From: Caballeronia zhejiangensis
Lineage (GTDB): Bacteria > Pseudomonadota > Gammaproteobacteria > Burkholderiales > Burkholderiaceae
DNA length: 64,000 nt
NCBI RefSeq assembly: GCF_000698575.1
Contig: NZ_JFHD01000003.1
Location: forward strand, 372,001 to 436,000
Direction: 5' to 3'
The notes beneath the pieces are model-generated. The model was given only the letters and a program-made list of their open reading frames with translations, made no database searches and was not told the origin of the DNA. The position numbers and the translations under genes are program-made. Below, in pieces: positions 35,620-44,771 of the stretch. Every line of letters starts with the position of its first letter. Position 1 is the first letter of the stretch.

Positions 35620-36936
35620 ATGAGCACCGTACTACCTGCAGCGCACGCGGCCGAACAAAACGCCGCATCGAATCTTTCGGGCCGACGAGCGATCGTCGTA
35701 TCGACCATCGGCAACGCGCTCGAATGGTTCGACTTCATGGTTTACGGCTTCTTCGCCGTCATCATCGCCAAGCTGTACTTTCCCGCAACGAATCCCACTA
35801 TTTCACTGCTCGCGACTTGGGCGACTTTCGGCGTCGGCTTTCTGACGCGTCCGCTCGGCGGCATCGTCTTGGGCGCGGTCGCGGATCGCGTCGGACGCAA
35901 ATCAGCGCTCACGCTCACGATTTCGCTGATGGCGGTCGGCATCGCGATCATCGCGTTCGCGCCGACTTATGCGGCAATCGGCATCGCCGCGCCCTTGCTG
36001 ATGCTGCTCGGCCGCCTGATTCAGGGCTTCTCCGCAGGCGGCGAAGTCGGCTGCGCGACGGCGTTTCTCGTCGAATACGCGCCCGCCAACAAGCGCGGTT
36101 ATTTCGGCAGCTTCCAGATGGTCGCGCAGGCCGCCGCGAGTCTCGCCGGCTCGTTTTTCGGCGCCGTGCTCACGCGCACGCTGAGTCCCGAACATCTGAA
36201 TAGCTGGGGCTGGCGCATTCCGTTCGTGATCGGTCTTCTGATCGTGCCCGTCGGCCTGTATCTGCGCTCGAAGCTCGATGAATCGCCGGTCTTCGTCGAG
36301 AAGGCGCAAAAGAACGAACTGAGCACACGCCCGATCCGCGATACCGCCACGAAACACTGGATGTCCGTGCTCGCTGGCTTCGGCCTGACGGTGTTCGGCA
36401 CCATCGGCACGTACATCTTCCTGCTGTATCTGCCGACGCACGCCACGCGCGTGCTGCACATGGCGCTCACCGACGGCCTCATCAGCTCGACGATCGGCGC
36501 GCTCGTCTATCTCGTCTGCTGTCCGATACTCGGCCGGCTCTCGGACCGTATCGGCCGCAAGAAGCTGATGGCGACCGCGCTCACGCTGTCGCTCGTCACC
36601 GCATATCCGATCTTCGCCGTGCTCACCGCGCATCCGAGCCTGCCGATGCTGATCGTGTGTCAGGCGCTTTTGATGACTTATCTCGGCATCTTTCAGGGCT
36701 GCTATCCCGCGTTCATCTCCGAGTTGCTTCCTTCGAGCGTGCGTTCGACCGGCATCTCGGTGAGCTACAACGTCGCGGTGATGATCTTCGGCGGCTTCGC
36801 GCCCGCGATCGTGCAATGGCTCACGATGACCACGGGCGATCCGCTGTCGATCTGCTACTACGTGATCTTCGGCAGCGCGGTCGCGCTCGTGACGATCTTC
36901 CCGCTGCGCGACCGATACAGCGAGGCGCTGCGGTAA
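35620..36936 (+). CDS. MHS-family MFS transporter (dicarboxylate/ketoglutarate-type)
   Basis: A 438-residue inner-membrane proton symporter with twelve predicted segments. Signatures: STIGNALEWFDFMVYGFFA, LTRPLGGIVLGAVADRVGRKSAL, LIQGFSAGGEVGCATAFLVEYAP, KRGYFGSFQMVAQ, and GRLSDRIGRKKLM in the second half. ATG 35620 has GGAG nine bases upstream. Substrate is not readable; divergence from a LysR gene that neighbours two amide hydrolases suggests an acylated amino acid or related acid. A strong terminator follows at 37058. Confidence 0.9.
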   Translation: MSTVLPAAHAAEQNAASNLSGRRAIVVSTIGNALEWFDFMVYGFFAVIIAKLYFPATNPTISLLATWATFGVGFLTRPLGGIVLGAVADRVGRKSALTLTISLMAVGIAIIAFAPTYAAIGIAAPLLMLLGRLIQGFSAGGEVGCATAFLVEYAPANKRGYFGSFQMVAQAAASLAGSFFGAVLTRTLSPEHLNSWGWRIPFVIGLLIVPVGLYLRSKLDESPVFVEKAQKNELSTRPIRDTATKHWMSVLAGFGLTVFGTIGTYIFLLYLPTHATRVLHMALTDGLISSTIGALVYLVCCPILGRLSDRIGRKKLMATALTLSLVTAYPIFAVLTAHPSLPMLIVCQALLMTYLGIFQGCYPAFISELLPSSVRSTGISVSYNVAVMIFGGFAPAIVQWLTMTTGDPLSICYYVIFGSAVALVTIFPLRDRYSEALR

Positions 36937-37057
36937 GTTCGCTGCATCCCGTTCCCAAAGGAAGGAGAATGGACGGCCCGCATGGAAGTCGCGCACGCTT
37001 AAGTCTGATTTAAGGAAGCGCGCTTAATCTGAAGTCTGACCGACCCACCCTCCTTCC

Positions 37058-37082
37058 GGCCGCGCAAGCGGCCATTTTTTTT
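37058..37082 (+). terminator. Intrinsic terminator after the MHS transporter
   Basis: Stem GGCCGC, loop GCAA, stem GCGGCC, one A, then eight T: a textbook intrinsic terminator 121 bases after the transporter stop. The T-run continues directly into GGAG, the ribosome site of the next short gene. Confidence 0.92.
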
Positions 37083-37093
37083 GGAGCGACGCG

Positions 37094-37201
37094 ATGCAGA
37101 TGATTCTCCGCATGATCGTGATCCTCGTCGTGCTCGTTCTCTTCACGACGGTCGGCGTGTCCATCCTTTCCGTTTTCGCGCGCGGCCTGATTTCGCACTG
37201 A
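37094..37201 (+). CDS. Short single-helix membrane peptide (35 residues)
   Basis: The ATG at 37094 is preceded by TTGGAG that begins within the terminator's U-tract. The peptide is MQMILRMIVILVVLVLFTTV then GVSILSVFARGLISH: one long hydrophobic helix with a basic residue near each end, no polar domain. I do not recognise it. It could be a genuine small membrane protein expressed by terminator read-through or from its own promoter, or a chance frame. The next 290 bases before paoA show no gene. Confidence 0.45.
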   Translation: MQMILRMIVILVVLVLFTTVGVSILSVFARGLISH

Positions 37202-37491
37202 AGGCTTTCATCGGCTGCGGGCATGCTTCGTGCCCCTTCAGAATCTCGCGGCCCGCGCGGGCTTTCGACCGAGAAAGTTTCGCGGCGGATGCCTATACTG
37301 GCTGAGTGTCGTCTTTCGCCGCATTGCCGGCGCACGAAAGTCCTGCGCCGCCGCGCAGACCCTTTTCGCCGCCGTTCCTCCGCGCCACCGGCGCGCGACA
37401 CGCTTCGCCGCATCTTCGCCTCTCTCATGTTCCGCCGCTTCATCGCCGCATTCGTGCAGCAGCTTGCTGCGCAATTCCAGGAGATTGCCCG

Positions 37492-38052
37492 ATGCCACAA
37501 CGTCCCATCCCCCAATCGAAAACCACGCACGCCGATACACCGAACAAGACGCTTCAAGCCGCACCCGCAGGCGACTCGACCGTCAGCTTCACCATGACCG
37601 TCAACGGCCGCAGCGAAACGCTTTCCCTCGACCCCCGCACCACGCTTTTAGATGCATTGCGCGAGCATCTTCATTTGACCGGCACGAAGAAAGGCTGCGA
37701 TCACGGCCAATGCGGCGCATGCACCGTTCATGTGAACGGACGCCGCGTGAACTCGTGTCTGTGCTTCGCCGCCGCGTGCGAGGGCGACACCGTCACGACC
37801 ATCGAAGGCATCGGCGAAATCGAGGCACTGCATCCGTTGCAGGCCGCGTTCGTCGAATGCGACGGCTATCAGTGCGGCTACTGCACGGCCGGCCAGTTGA
37901 TGTCGGCGGTCGCGCTGCTCGATGAACCGATCGGCCCGAGCGACGACGACGTGCGCGAAGCGATGAGCGGCAACCTGTGCCGCTGCGGCGCGTATCAGAA
38001 CATCGTCAGCGCGATCCAGTCGGTGCGCGCGAACAAGCCGTCGTCGAAATAA
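37492..38052 (+). CDS. paoA: Aldehyde oxidoreductase [2Fe-2S] subunit PaoA
   Basis: A 186-residue iron-sulfur subunit of a xanthine-oxidase-family molybdoenzyme. The plant-type ferredoxin cluster is CDHGQCGACTVHVNGRRVNSC (residues about 68-88) and the second, helical cluster is in CGYCTAGQLM and GNLCRCGAYQNI. AGGAG lies nine bases before ATG 37492. The E. coli protein has a Tat signal. Here the first 35 residues (MPQRPIPQSKTTHADTPNKT...) have no twin Arg or hydrophobic core, so this enzyme is predicted to stay in the cytosol. First gene of paoABC. Confidence 0.93.
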   Translation: MPQRPIPQSKTTHADTPNKTLQAAPAGDSTVSFTMTVNGRSETLSLDPRTTLLDALREHLHLTGTKKGCDHGQCGACTVHVNGRRVNSCLCFAAACEGDTVTTIEGIGEIEALHPLQAAFVECDGYQCGYCTAGQLMSAVALLDEPIGPSDDDVREAMSGNLCRCGAYQNIVSAIQSVRANKPSSK

Positions 38053-38062
38053 GGAGAGCGAC

Positions 38063-39070
38063 ATGGATATGTTCCAGCTCTCTCGCGCGCGCGACATGCG
38101 CGACGCGATCAATGCGGGCGCGCTCGCGCATACCGCGCAGCAAGGCGCCGAAGTGCGCTTTCTCGCGGGCGGCACGACGCTGCTCGATCTCATGAAGCTC
38201 AACGTCGAGCGGCCGATGCGCGTCGTCGATATCAGCCGTTTGCCGCTCGACAAGATCGAGGAAACGAAGGACGGCGGCGTGCGTATCGGCGCGACTTCGC
38301 GCAACTCCGATCTCGCGCATCATCCGCTGATCCGCGATCGTTATGCGGTGCTGTCGCAAGCGGTGCTCGCGGGCGCGTCGGTGCAGTTGCGCAACATGGC
38401 GACGACGGGCGGCAACATCCTGCAGCGCACGCGTTGCGTGTACTTCCGCGATACGACCTCGCCGTGCAACAAGCGCGAGCCCGGCAGCGGCTGCTCCGCG
38501 ATTCAGGGCTTCAATCGCATGATGGCGATCATGGGCACGAGCGAATCGTGCATCGCGAGCAATCCGTCGGACATGTGCGTCGCGTTGCAGGCGCTCGAAG
38601 CGACGATCCACGTCGAAGGCACGGGCGGCAAGCGCGCGATCCCCATCGACGAGTTCTTCCTGTTGCCGGGCACGACGCCCGATCGCGAGAACGTGCTCGA
38701 TGCCGGCGATCTCGTCACGCATGTCACGTTGCCGCCGCCGGTCGACGGCGCGCGCTCGGCTTATCTGAAGCTGCGCGATCGCGCATCGTACGAGTTCGCG
38801 CTGGCGTCGGCGGGTGTCGTGATCGGCGTGAAGGACGGGCGCATCGAGCATGCGCGCGTCGCGCTCGGCGGCGTCGGCACGAAGCCGTGGCGCTCGCGTG
38901 AAGCGGAGAAGGAGCTGATGAACGCGACGCCCGATGAAGCCACGTTCAAACGCGCTGCCGATGCTGCGCTCGCCGATGCGAAGCCGCAAAGCGAGAACGG
39001 CTTCAAGGTCGAGTTGTCCAAGCGCTGCATCGTTCATACGCTCAAGCTCGTTACCACGCAAACTTCCTGA
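38063..39070 (+). CDS. paoB: Aldehyde oxidoreductase FAD subunit PaoB
   Basis: A 335-residue FAD-binding subunit (CoxM/XdhB fold). FAD-contact loops are FLAGGTTLLDLMKLN and GASVQLRNMATTGGNIL, the latter followed by a Cys-rich insert QRTRCVYFRDTTSPCNKREPG, which in E. coli PaoB binds an additional [4Fe-4S] cluster. The C-terminal domain is 240-335. It passes electrons from the iron-sulfur centres to the acceptor. It is 10 bases after paoA and 10 bases before paoC. Confidence 0.93.
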   Translation: MDMFQLSRARDMRDAINAGALAHTAQQGAEVRFLAGGTTLLDLMKLNVERPMRVVDISRLPLDKIEETKDGGVRIGATSRNSDLAHHPLIRDRYAVLSQAVLAGASVQLRNMATTGGNILQRTRCVYFRDTTSPCNKREPGSGCSAIQGFNRMMAIMGTSESCIASNPSDMCVALQALEATIHVEGTGGKRAIPIDEFFLLPGTTPDRENVLDAGDLVTHVTLPPPVDGARSAYLKLRDRASYEFALASAGVVIGVKDGRIEHARVALGGVGTKPWRSREAEKELMNATPDEATFKRAADAALADAKPQSENGFKVELSKRCIVHTLKLVTTQTS

Positions 39071-39080
39071 GGATCGCGAC

Positions 39081-41312
39081 ATGTCCACGGCGCCCGATAT
39101 CAAACCGTCCGCATTCATCGGACGGCCTCAGTCGCGCATCGACGGACCGCTGAAGGTTTGCGGCCGCGCGACCTATACGACCGACGTCGATCTGCCCGGC
39201 ATGCTCCATGCCGTGCCGGTCGGCAGCACCATCGCGAGCGGCAGGATCACGTCGCTCGAATTCGCCGCCGCGCAAGCGATGCCCGGCGTGAAGCTGATTC
39301 TTCATCGCGGCAATATCGGCCGCTTCTATCGCATCGCCGGCAACTCGATCGATACCGGCTACGTCGATGAAAACCGTCCGCCTTTCGAAGACGACATCAT
39401 TCGCTATTACGGGCAGTATGTCGCGCTCGTCGTTGCGGAGACGTTCGAAGCGGCGAGCGCCGCGGCTGCCGCGGTCAAGGTCAGTTACGACAAGACGCCG
39501 CACGATGTGAGCGCAAAGCTCGATGCCGGCGACAAGCTCGACACGCACAGCGAACGCGGCGATCCCGACAAGGCGTTCGACGATGCGCCCGTGAAGATCG
39601 ATGAAACGTACGTGACGCCCGTCGAAACGCATAATCCGATCGAGCTGCACGCGACCATCGCGCACTGGAACGGCGAGAGCTACACCTTCTACGAAACGAG
39701 CCAGGCGGTCGCGAATCATCAGGGCACGCTGATGCAGATGATGGGCCTGCCGAAAGAGAAAGTGCGCGTGATTTCGCGCTATCTCGGCTCGGGCTTCGGC
39801 GGCAAGCTGTGGATGTGGCCGCATTCGCTGCTCGCCGCGGCCGCGACGCGCCAACTGGAGCGCCCGGTCAAGCTCGTGCTCTCGCGCAAGATGATGTTCC
39901 AGAACGTCGGGCACAGGCCGACCACGCAGCAGCGCGTGCGGCTCGCGGCGACGCAGGACGGCAAGCTCGTGTCGCTACGGCATGACTTCGTGAATCACGC
40001 GGCCATCGCCGACGATTACACGGAAGATTGCGGCGAAGCGACGCCTTCGATGTACAGCACGCCCAATCTGCGCGTGACGGGCGGCACGGTGAAACGCAAT
40101 GTCGGCTCGCCGACGTCGATGCGCGGACCCGGCGCGGTGCCCGGCCTCTTCGCGCTCGAATCGGCGATGGACGAGCTGGCCATTGCGTTGAAGATGGATC
40201 CGGTCGAACTGCGCCTGCGCAACGAGCCCGAAGTGGATGAAAGCAGCGGCTTGCCGTTTTCGTCGCGGCATTTCGTCGAATGCCTGAAGACCGGTGCGGA
40301 GAAATTCGGCTGGTCGAAGCGCACGCCGGACGTAGGCTCGATGAAGCGCGACGGCCTCACGCTCGGCTGGGGCGTGGGCGCGTGCAGTTGGCCGGGGCTG
40401 CGCTTCTCGGCGGACGCGACGGTCGATCTTCGTGCGGACGGCACCGCGCGCGTCGCGTGCGGCACGCAGGATATCGGCACGGGCACGTACACGATCCTCG
40501 CGCAGATCGTCGCGGAACATACGGGCATCCCGCTCGACAAGATCGAAGTCGGCCTCGGCGATACGGCGCTGCCGCTCGGTCCTGTTTCGGGCGGATCGGC
40601 GGCGACGGCATCGGTGATTCCGGCGGTATCGGATGCGGTGCGCGAGGCGATCAAGACGCTGCTGGCGCGCGCCGCGAAGATCGAGGGATCGCCATTCGCG
40701 GGCGCGAAGGCCGACGAGCTTGCGATGAGCAACGGACATGTGCATCGCAAGAACGAAGCGCCGGAAAGCGGCGTGCCGTTCGCGCGCATTCTCGACGCGG
40801 CGAAACTGCATGCGGCATCGGGCAGCGGCAGCGCGAAAGGCGGCTTCGACGATCCGCTCAAGAAGGACTGGTCGATCCATTCGTATGGCGCGCATTTCGC
40901 CGAGGTGACATGGGAGCCGGCGACCGCGCGCCTGCGCGTGAGCCGCGTCGTGACCGTGATCGATGCGGGCAAGATCCTGAATCCGCGCGCGGGGCGTAAT
41001 CAGATCGAAGGCGCGGTCGTGATGGGCGTCGGCATGGCGCTTTTCGAGCACACGGTATACGACGAGCGAAGCGGCGCGCCGGTGAACAGCAGCCTCGCGG
41101 ATTACGTCGTCGCGACCAATGCCGACACGCCGAAGATGGACGTCACGTTTCTCGATTATCCCGATACGGTCTTCAACGAACTGGGCGCGCGCGGCATCGC
41201 GGAGATCGGGCTGGCGGGCATCGCGGCGGCGATTACGGGTGCCGTGTATCACGCGACGGGCGTGCGTGTGCGAAAGCTGCCGGTGATGATCGAGGATTTG
41301 TTGAAGGCGTAG
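39081..41312 (+). CDS. paoC: Aldehyde oxidoreductase molybdopterin subunit PaoC
   Basis: A 743-residue catalytic subunit holding molybdopterin cytosine dinucleotide. Motifs: GRPQSRIDGPLKVCGRATYTTD at the start, GSGFGGKLWMWPHS, RGPGAVPGLFALESAMDELA, GTQDIGTGTYTILAQIVAE, GPVSGGSAATASV, and the catalytic Glu at about residue 708 in ARGIAEIGLAG. It oxidises aldehydes to carboxylic acids. The ATG at 39081 lies 10 bases after paoB. The PaoD/XdhC-type cofactor-loading chaperone that often follows is not present here. Confidence 0.94.
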   Translation: MSTAPDIKPSAFIGRPQSRIDGPLKVCGRATYTTDVDLPGMLHAVPVGSTIASGRITSLEFAAAQAMPGVKLILHRGNIGRFYRIAGNSIDTGYVDENRPPFEDDIIRYYGQYVALVVAETFEAASAAAAAVKVSYDKTPHDVSAKLDAGDKLDTHSERGDPDKAFDDAPVKIDETYVTPVETHNPIELHATIAHWNGESYTFYETSQAVANHQGTLMQMMGLPKEKVRVISRYLGSGFGGKLWMWPHSLLAAAATRQLERPVKLVLSRKMMFQNVGHRPTTQQRVRLAATQDGKLVSLRHDFVNHAAIADDYTEDCGEATPSMYSTPNLRVTGGTVKRNVGSPTSMRGPGAVPGLFALESAMDELAIALKMDPVELRLRNEPEVDESSGLPFSSRHFVECLKTGAEKFGWSKRTPDVGSMKRDGLTLGWGVGACSWPGLRFSADATVDLRADGTARVACGTQDIGTGTYTILAQIVAEHTGIPLDKIEVGLGDTALPLGPVSGGSAATASVIPAVSDAVREAIKTLLARAAKIEGSPFAGAKADELAMSNGHVHRKNEAPESGVPFARILDAAKLHAASGSGSAKGGFDDPLKKDWSIHSYGAHFAEVTWEPATARLRVSRVVTVIDAGKILNPRAGRNQIEGAVVMGVGMALFEHTVYDERSGAPVNSSLADYVVATNADTPKMDVTFLDYPDTVFNELGARGIAEIGLAGIAAAITGAVYHATGVRVRKLPVMIEDLLKA

Positions 41313-41337
41313 CGTCGGTCTCGTCGCGCTGTTCGAG

Positions 41338-41380
41338 CGGCCCGGTTTTTCGCGCGGTTTGTTTGCGCGAGGCCGGGCCG
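41338..41380. terminator. Strong nested hairpin after paoC
   Basis: The outer stem CGGCCCGG/CCGGGCCG encloses an inner stem CGCGC/GCGCG, 25 bases after the paoC stop. No T-tract follows, so this could be a terminator aided by Rho or an mRNA-stabilising end. The rest of the 249-base gap to the malate synthase gene holds no gene. Confidence 0.5.
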
Positions 41381-41561
41381 ATGCACTGAGAACGCTATCC
41401 GTCGACGGCTACCCCGCCCTCACGGGACGCTAAACGGGCGGCCCGTCCAGGCACGCGCATTGCACCTCCCCCACGCTTCGCCCCTCCCCCAAGACGCGCT
41501 ACCATAGGCACCAGCCCATTCCCCAAACCCCTGTGTAGCAGCCATCTCAGCCGGAGTGCCC

Positions 41562-43739
41562 ATGAACGACATGATCAAACAACACGGCCTGCAGGTCGAC
41601 GCGAATCTCGCGAAGTTCGTCGACGAAGAAGCCATCCCCGGCACGGGCGTCGATAGCGCGTCCTTCTGGAAGGGATTCGATGCCATCGTTCACGATCTCG
41701 CGCCGAAGAACCGCGCACTGCTCGCCGAACGCGACCGCCTCCAGACCGAGCTCGACAACTGGCATCGCAGCAACCCCGGCCCCGTGCGCGATCTACGCGC
41801 CTATCGCAAGTTTCTCGAAGAGATCGGCTATATCGTGCCCGCGCCCGCGCATGTGAAGGCCAGCACCGCCAATGTCGATCGCGAAATCGCCGAGCAGGCC
41901 GGCCCGCAACTCGTCGTGCCGCTCTCGAATCTGCGCTATGCGCTCAACGCGGCCAACGCGCGTTGGGGCAGCCTCTACGATGCGCTCTACGGCACCGATG
42001 CCATCGACGAAAACGACGGCGCCGAGCGCACGGCGCAGTTCAATCCGAAGCGCGGCGCGAAAGTGATCGCCTATGCGCGCGCGTTCCTCGACGACAACGC
42101 CCCGCTCGATCACGGCTCGCACGCCGACGCGACCAAATACAGCGTCGAGCAAGGCAAGCTCGTCGTCACGCTGAAGGACGGCGGCAAGACCGGCCTTGCG
42201 AACGCCGAGCAGTTCGCGGGCTTTCAGGGCGACGCGAAAGAGCCGTCCGCGATTCTGCTCAAGCACAACGACCTGCACTTCGAGATTCAGATCGACGCGG
42301 ACAACTTCATCGGCAAGACCGATGCGGCGCACGTGAAGGACGTGCTGATGGAAGCGGCCGTGAGCACGATCATCGATTGCGAAGATTCGGTCGCGGCCGT
42401 CGATGCCGCCGACAAGACGCAGCTCTATCGCAACTGGCTCGGCCTGATGCAAGGCAATCTCGCCGAGCAGGTCACGAAGAACGGCAAGACCTTCACGCGC
42501 GCGATGAACCCGGACCGCGAGTACGCCGCGCCGAACGGCGGAACCGTCAAGCTGCACGGACGTTCGCTGCTGTTCGTGCGCAACGTCGGCCATCTGATGA
42601 CGAATCCCGCGGTGCTCGACCGAGATGGCAACGAGATTCCCGAAGGCATCCTCGATGCGGTGATGACCGTGCTCGGCTCGATGCACGATCTCAAGAACAA
42701 GATGAACTCGCGCACGGGGTCGATCTATATCGTGAAGCCGAAGATGCACGGCCCCGCCGAAGTGGCGTTCGCGGACGAGCTCTTCACGCGCGTCGAAGAC
42801 CTGCTCGGCCTGCCGCGTCACACGATCAAGATGGGCATCATGGACGAAGAGCGACGCACGAGCGTGAACCTCAAGGCGTGTATCGCGGCGGCGGGCGCGC
42901 GCGTCGCATTCATCAATACGGGCTTCCTCGACCGCACCGGCGACGAAATGCATTCGTCGATGGAAGCCGGCCCGATGATGCGCAAGGGCGACATGAAGTC
43001 CTCTAAGTGGATTGCCGCGTACGAACGCAGCAATGTGCTCGTCGGCCTGAACACCGGCTTGCGCGGTCGCGCGCAGATCGGCAAGGGCATGTGGGCGATG
43101 CCCGATCTGATGCACGCGATGCTCGAACAGAAGATCGCGCATCCGAAGGCAGGCGCCAACACCGCATGGGTGCCCTCGCCCACCGCGGCCACGCTACACG
43201 CGCTGCACTATCACATGGTCGACGTGCAACAGGTTCAGCAGGAACTCGAAAGCGTCGACTACGAAAGTCAGAAGAACGAGTTGCTCGATGGCTTGCTGAC
43301 GATTCCCGTCGTCGACAAGCCGTCATGGTCGGAAGACGACATCAGGAACGAAATCGAAAACAACGCGCAGGGCATTCTGGGTTATGTGGTGCGCTGGGTC
43401 GATCAGGGCGTCGGTTGCTCGAAGGTGCCGGACATTCACGATGTCGGCCTGATGGAAGACCGCGCGACGCTGCGCATTTCGAGCCAGCATATCGCGAACT
43501 GGCTGCGTCACGGCATCGTCACGGAAGAGCAGGTTCGCGCGACGCTCGAACGCATGGCCGCCGTCGTCGACAAGCAGAATGAAGCCGATCCGTACTATCG
43601 CCCGATGTCGCCCGCGTTCGACAGTTCGTTCGCATTCAAGGCCGCGTGCGCGCTCGTCTTCGAAGGACGCACGCAACCGAGCGGCTATACGGAACCGCTG
43701 CTGCACAAGTTCCGTCTCGCCGCGAAGGAATCGATGTAA
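41562..43739 (+). CDS. glcB: Malate synthase G
   Basis: A 725-residue cytosolic enzyme condensing glyoxylate with acetyl-CoA to malate; length matches the G isoform (about 723). Motifs: [32 protein letters not shown] (catalytic region), [56 protein letters not shown], and the C-terminal catalytic Asp segment [18 protein letters not shown]. Start at ATG 41562 with CCGGAG five bases upstream; GTG 41556 is less likely. It feeds glyoxylate, from oxalate, glycolate or allantoin, into the citric acid cycle, which would complement the OFA transporter elsewhere in the window. Confidence 0.96.
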   Translation: MNDMIKQHGLQVDANLAKFVDEEAIPGTGVDSASFWKGFDAIVHDLAPKNRALLAERDRLQTELDNWHRSNPGPVRDLRAYRKFLEEIGYIVPAPAHVKASTANVDREIAEQAGPQLVVPLSNLRYALNAANARWGSLYDALYGTDAIDENDGAERTAQFNPKRGAKVIAYARAFLDDNAPLDHGSHADATKYSVEQGKLVVTLKDGGKTGLANAEQFAGFQGDAKEPSAILLKHNDLHFEIQIDADNFIGKTDAAHVKDVLMEAAVSTIIDCEDSVAAVDAADKTQLYRNWLGLMQGNLAEQVTKNGKTFTRAMNPDREYAAPNGGTVKLHGRSLLFVRNVGHLMTNPAVLDRDGNEIPEGILDAVMTVLGSMHDLKNKMNSRTGSIYIVKPKMHGPAEVAFADELFTRVEDLLGLPRHTIKMGIMDEERRTSVNLKACIAAAGARVAFINTGFLDRTGDEMHSSMEAGPMMRKGDMKSSKWIAAYERSNVLVGLNTGLRGRAQIGKGMWAMPDLMHAMLEQKIAHPKAGANTAWVPSPTAATLHALHYHMVDVQQVQQELESVDYESQKNELLDGLLTIPVVDKPSWSEDDIRNEIENNAQGILGYVVRWVDQGVGCSKVPDIHDVGLMEDRATLRISSQHIANWLRHGIVTEEQVRATLERMAAVVDKQNEADPYYRPMSPAFDSSFAFKAACALVFEGRTQPSGYTEPLLHKFRLAAKESM

Positions 43740-43746
43740 CGGTCAA

Positions 43747-43776
43747 AGCGCGCGCACGAATCGGCGTGCGCGCGCT
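43747..43776. terminator. Bidirectional terminator between glcB and tautomerase
   Basis: A perfect twelve-base stem AGCGCGCGCACG/CGTGCGCGCGCT with loop AATCGG fills the 42-base convergent gap. GTCTTTC follows on the plus strand and TTTGACC on the minus strand. Confidence 0.75.
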
Positions 43777-43781
43777 GTCTT

Positions 43782-43967
43782 TCACTGCTCCGACCAGAGT
43801 TTGCCCGCGGTCGCCCAGTTCTCGCGTTTCACGTCCGTCAGAATGATGTCCACCGAGCCCGGCTCGCAGCCGAGCGTTTCGCACGTCGTGCGCGTGATCG
43901 CTTCGACGAACTTGCGCTTCTCTTCCACCGTGCGGCCTTCGAACAGTTGAATGTTGAATGTCGGCAT
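43782..43967 (-). CDS. 4-oxalocrotonate tautomerase-family protein
   Basis: A 61-residue subunit of an oligomeric tautomerase; after Met removal the catalytic base Pro1 is exposed (PTFNIQLFEGR). Arg11 is present. Residue 39 is Asp in SVDIIL, where true 4-oxalocrotonate tautomerase has Arg, and residue 50 is Trp instead of Phe. So the substrate is probably not 4-oxalocrotonate; related YwhB-like members act on simpler enols. It is 27 bases downstream of the class II aldolase on the same strand, so a joint role on a keto acid is possible. Confidence 0.9.
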   Translation of the reverse strand: MPTFNIQLFEGRTVEEKRKFVEAITRTTCETLGCEPGSVDIILTDVKRENWATAGKLWSEQ

Positions 43968-43994
43968 TGCGTTGATCTCCTTTTGAAAGCGGTA

Positions 43995-44771
43995 TTAGTC
44001 GCGATACGACGCGTCGATGCGATCGAGCTTGCGCAATAGCGCCGGCCATTCGAGCGCGCCTTCGACGGCGTCATCGTCATGCAGTTGCGCCGCGGTGCGC
44101 GTGACGACTTCCGGCGTCGGCACGATCATCTTGCCCACGCCCGCAAGCGCGCGAAGCTGAATATCGCATGCCTTGACGAGCATATCCATCAGCACATAAG
44201 CCTCGGCGATCGTGCGCCCGAGCGTGACCGGTCCATGATTGCGCAGCAACATCGCACGATGCGCGCCGAGACTGTTTACGAGCCGCTCGCCTTCCGCGGG
44301 CGAGAACGCGAGCCCTTCGTAATCGTGATACGCGAGATGCCCATGAAAGCGCATCGCGTGTTGCGATGCGGGCAGCAGGCCGTGCGGTTGCGTCGATACC
44401 GCGATCGCCTCGCGCACGTGAAGATGCATCACGCACACGGCGTCCTCCCGCGCGGCATGGACGGCGCCGTGCAGCGCGAAGCCCGTCGCGTTCACCGGAT
44501 GCGCGCTCTCGCCGATCACGTTGCCGTCGATATCGATCTTCACGAGATTGCTCGCCGTGACTTCATCGAACGAAAGCCCGAACGGATTGATGAGAAAGCG
44601 CCCCGGCTCGCCCGGCACGCTCGCGGAAATGTGCGTGTAGACGATATCGTCCCAGCCGTTGAGCGCGACCAGCCGATACGCTGCCGCGAGATCGACGCGC
44701 GTGGCCTGTTCGGCTGCCGATCGCGGCCCGCTTTCCGCGATTCTGCGCTCAGGCGTGTGGGTGAACGACAT
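43995..44771 (-). CDS. Class II aldolase/adducin-family protein
   Basis: A 258-residue zinc-dependent aldolase-fold protein. The metal ligands are in CVMHLHVREA (His-x-His) and the late His in LLRNHGPVTLG; the N-terminal phosphate/substrate loop is THISASVPGEPGRFLINPFG. The catalytic base region differs from fuculose-phosphate aldolase, as in the many unassigned members of this group. The gene starts inside the 3' end of the urea-transporter gene (23-base overlap), so the two are translationally coupled. The product might cleave a hydroxy-acid; unknown. Confidence 0.9.
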   Translation of the reverse strand: MSFTHTPERRIAESGPRSAAEQATRVDLAAAYRLVALNGWDDIVYTHISASVPGEPGRFLINPFGLSFDEVTASNLVKIDIDGNVIGESAHPVNATGFALHGAVHAAREDAVCVMHLHVREAIAVSTQPHGLLPASQHAMRFHGHLAYHDYEGLAFSPAEGERLVNSLGAHRAMLLRNHGPVTLGRTIAEAYVLMDMLVKACDIQLRALAGVGKMIVPTPEVVTRTAAQLHDDDAVEGALEWPALLRKLDRIDASYRD

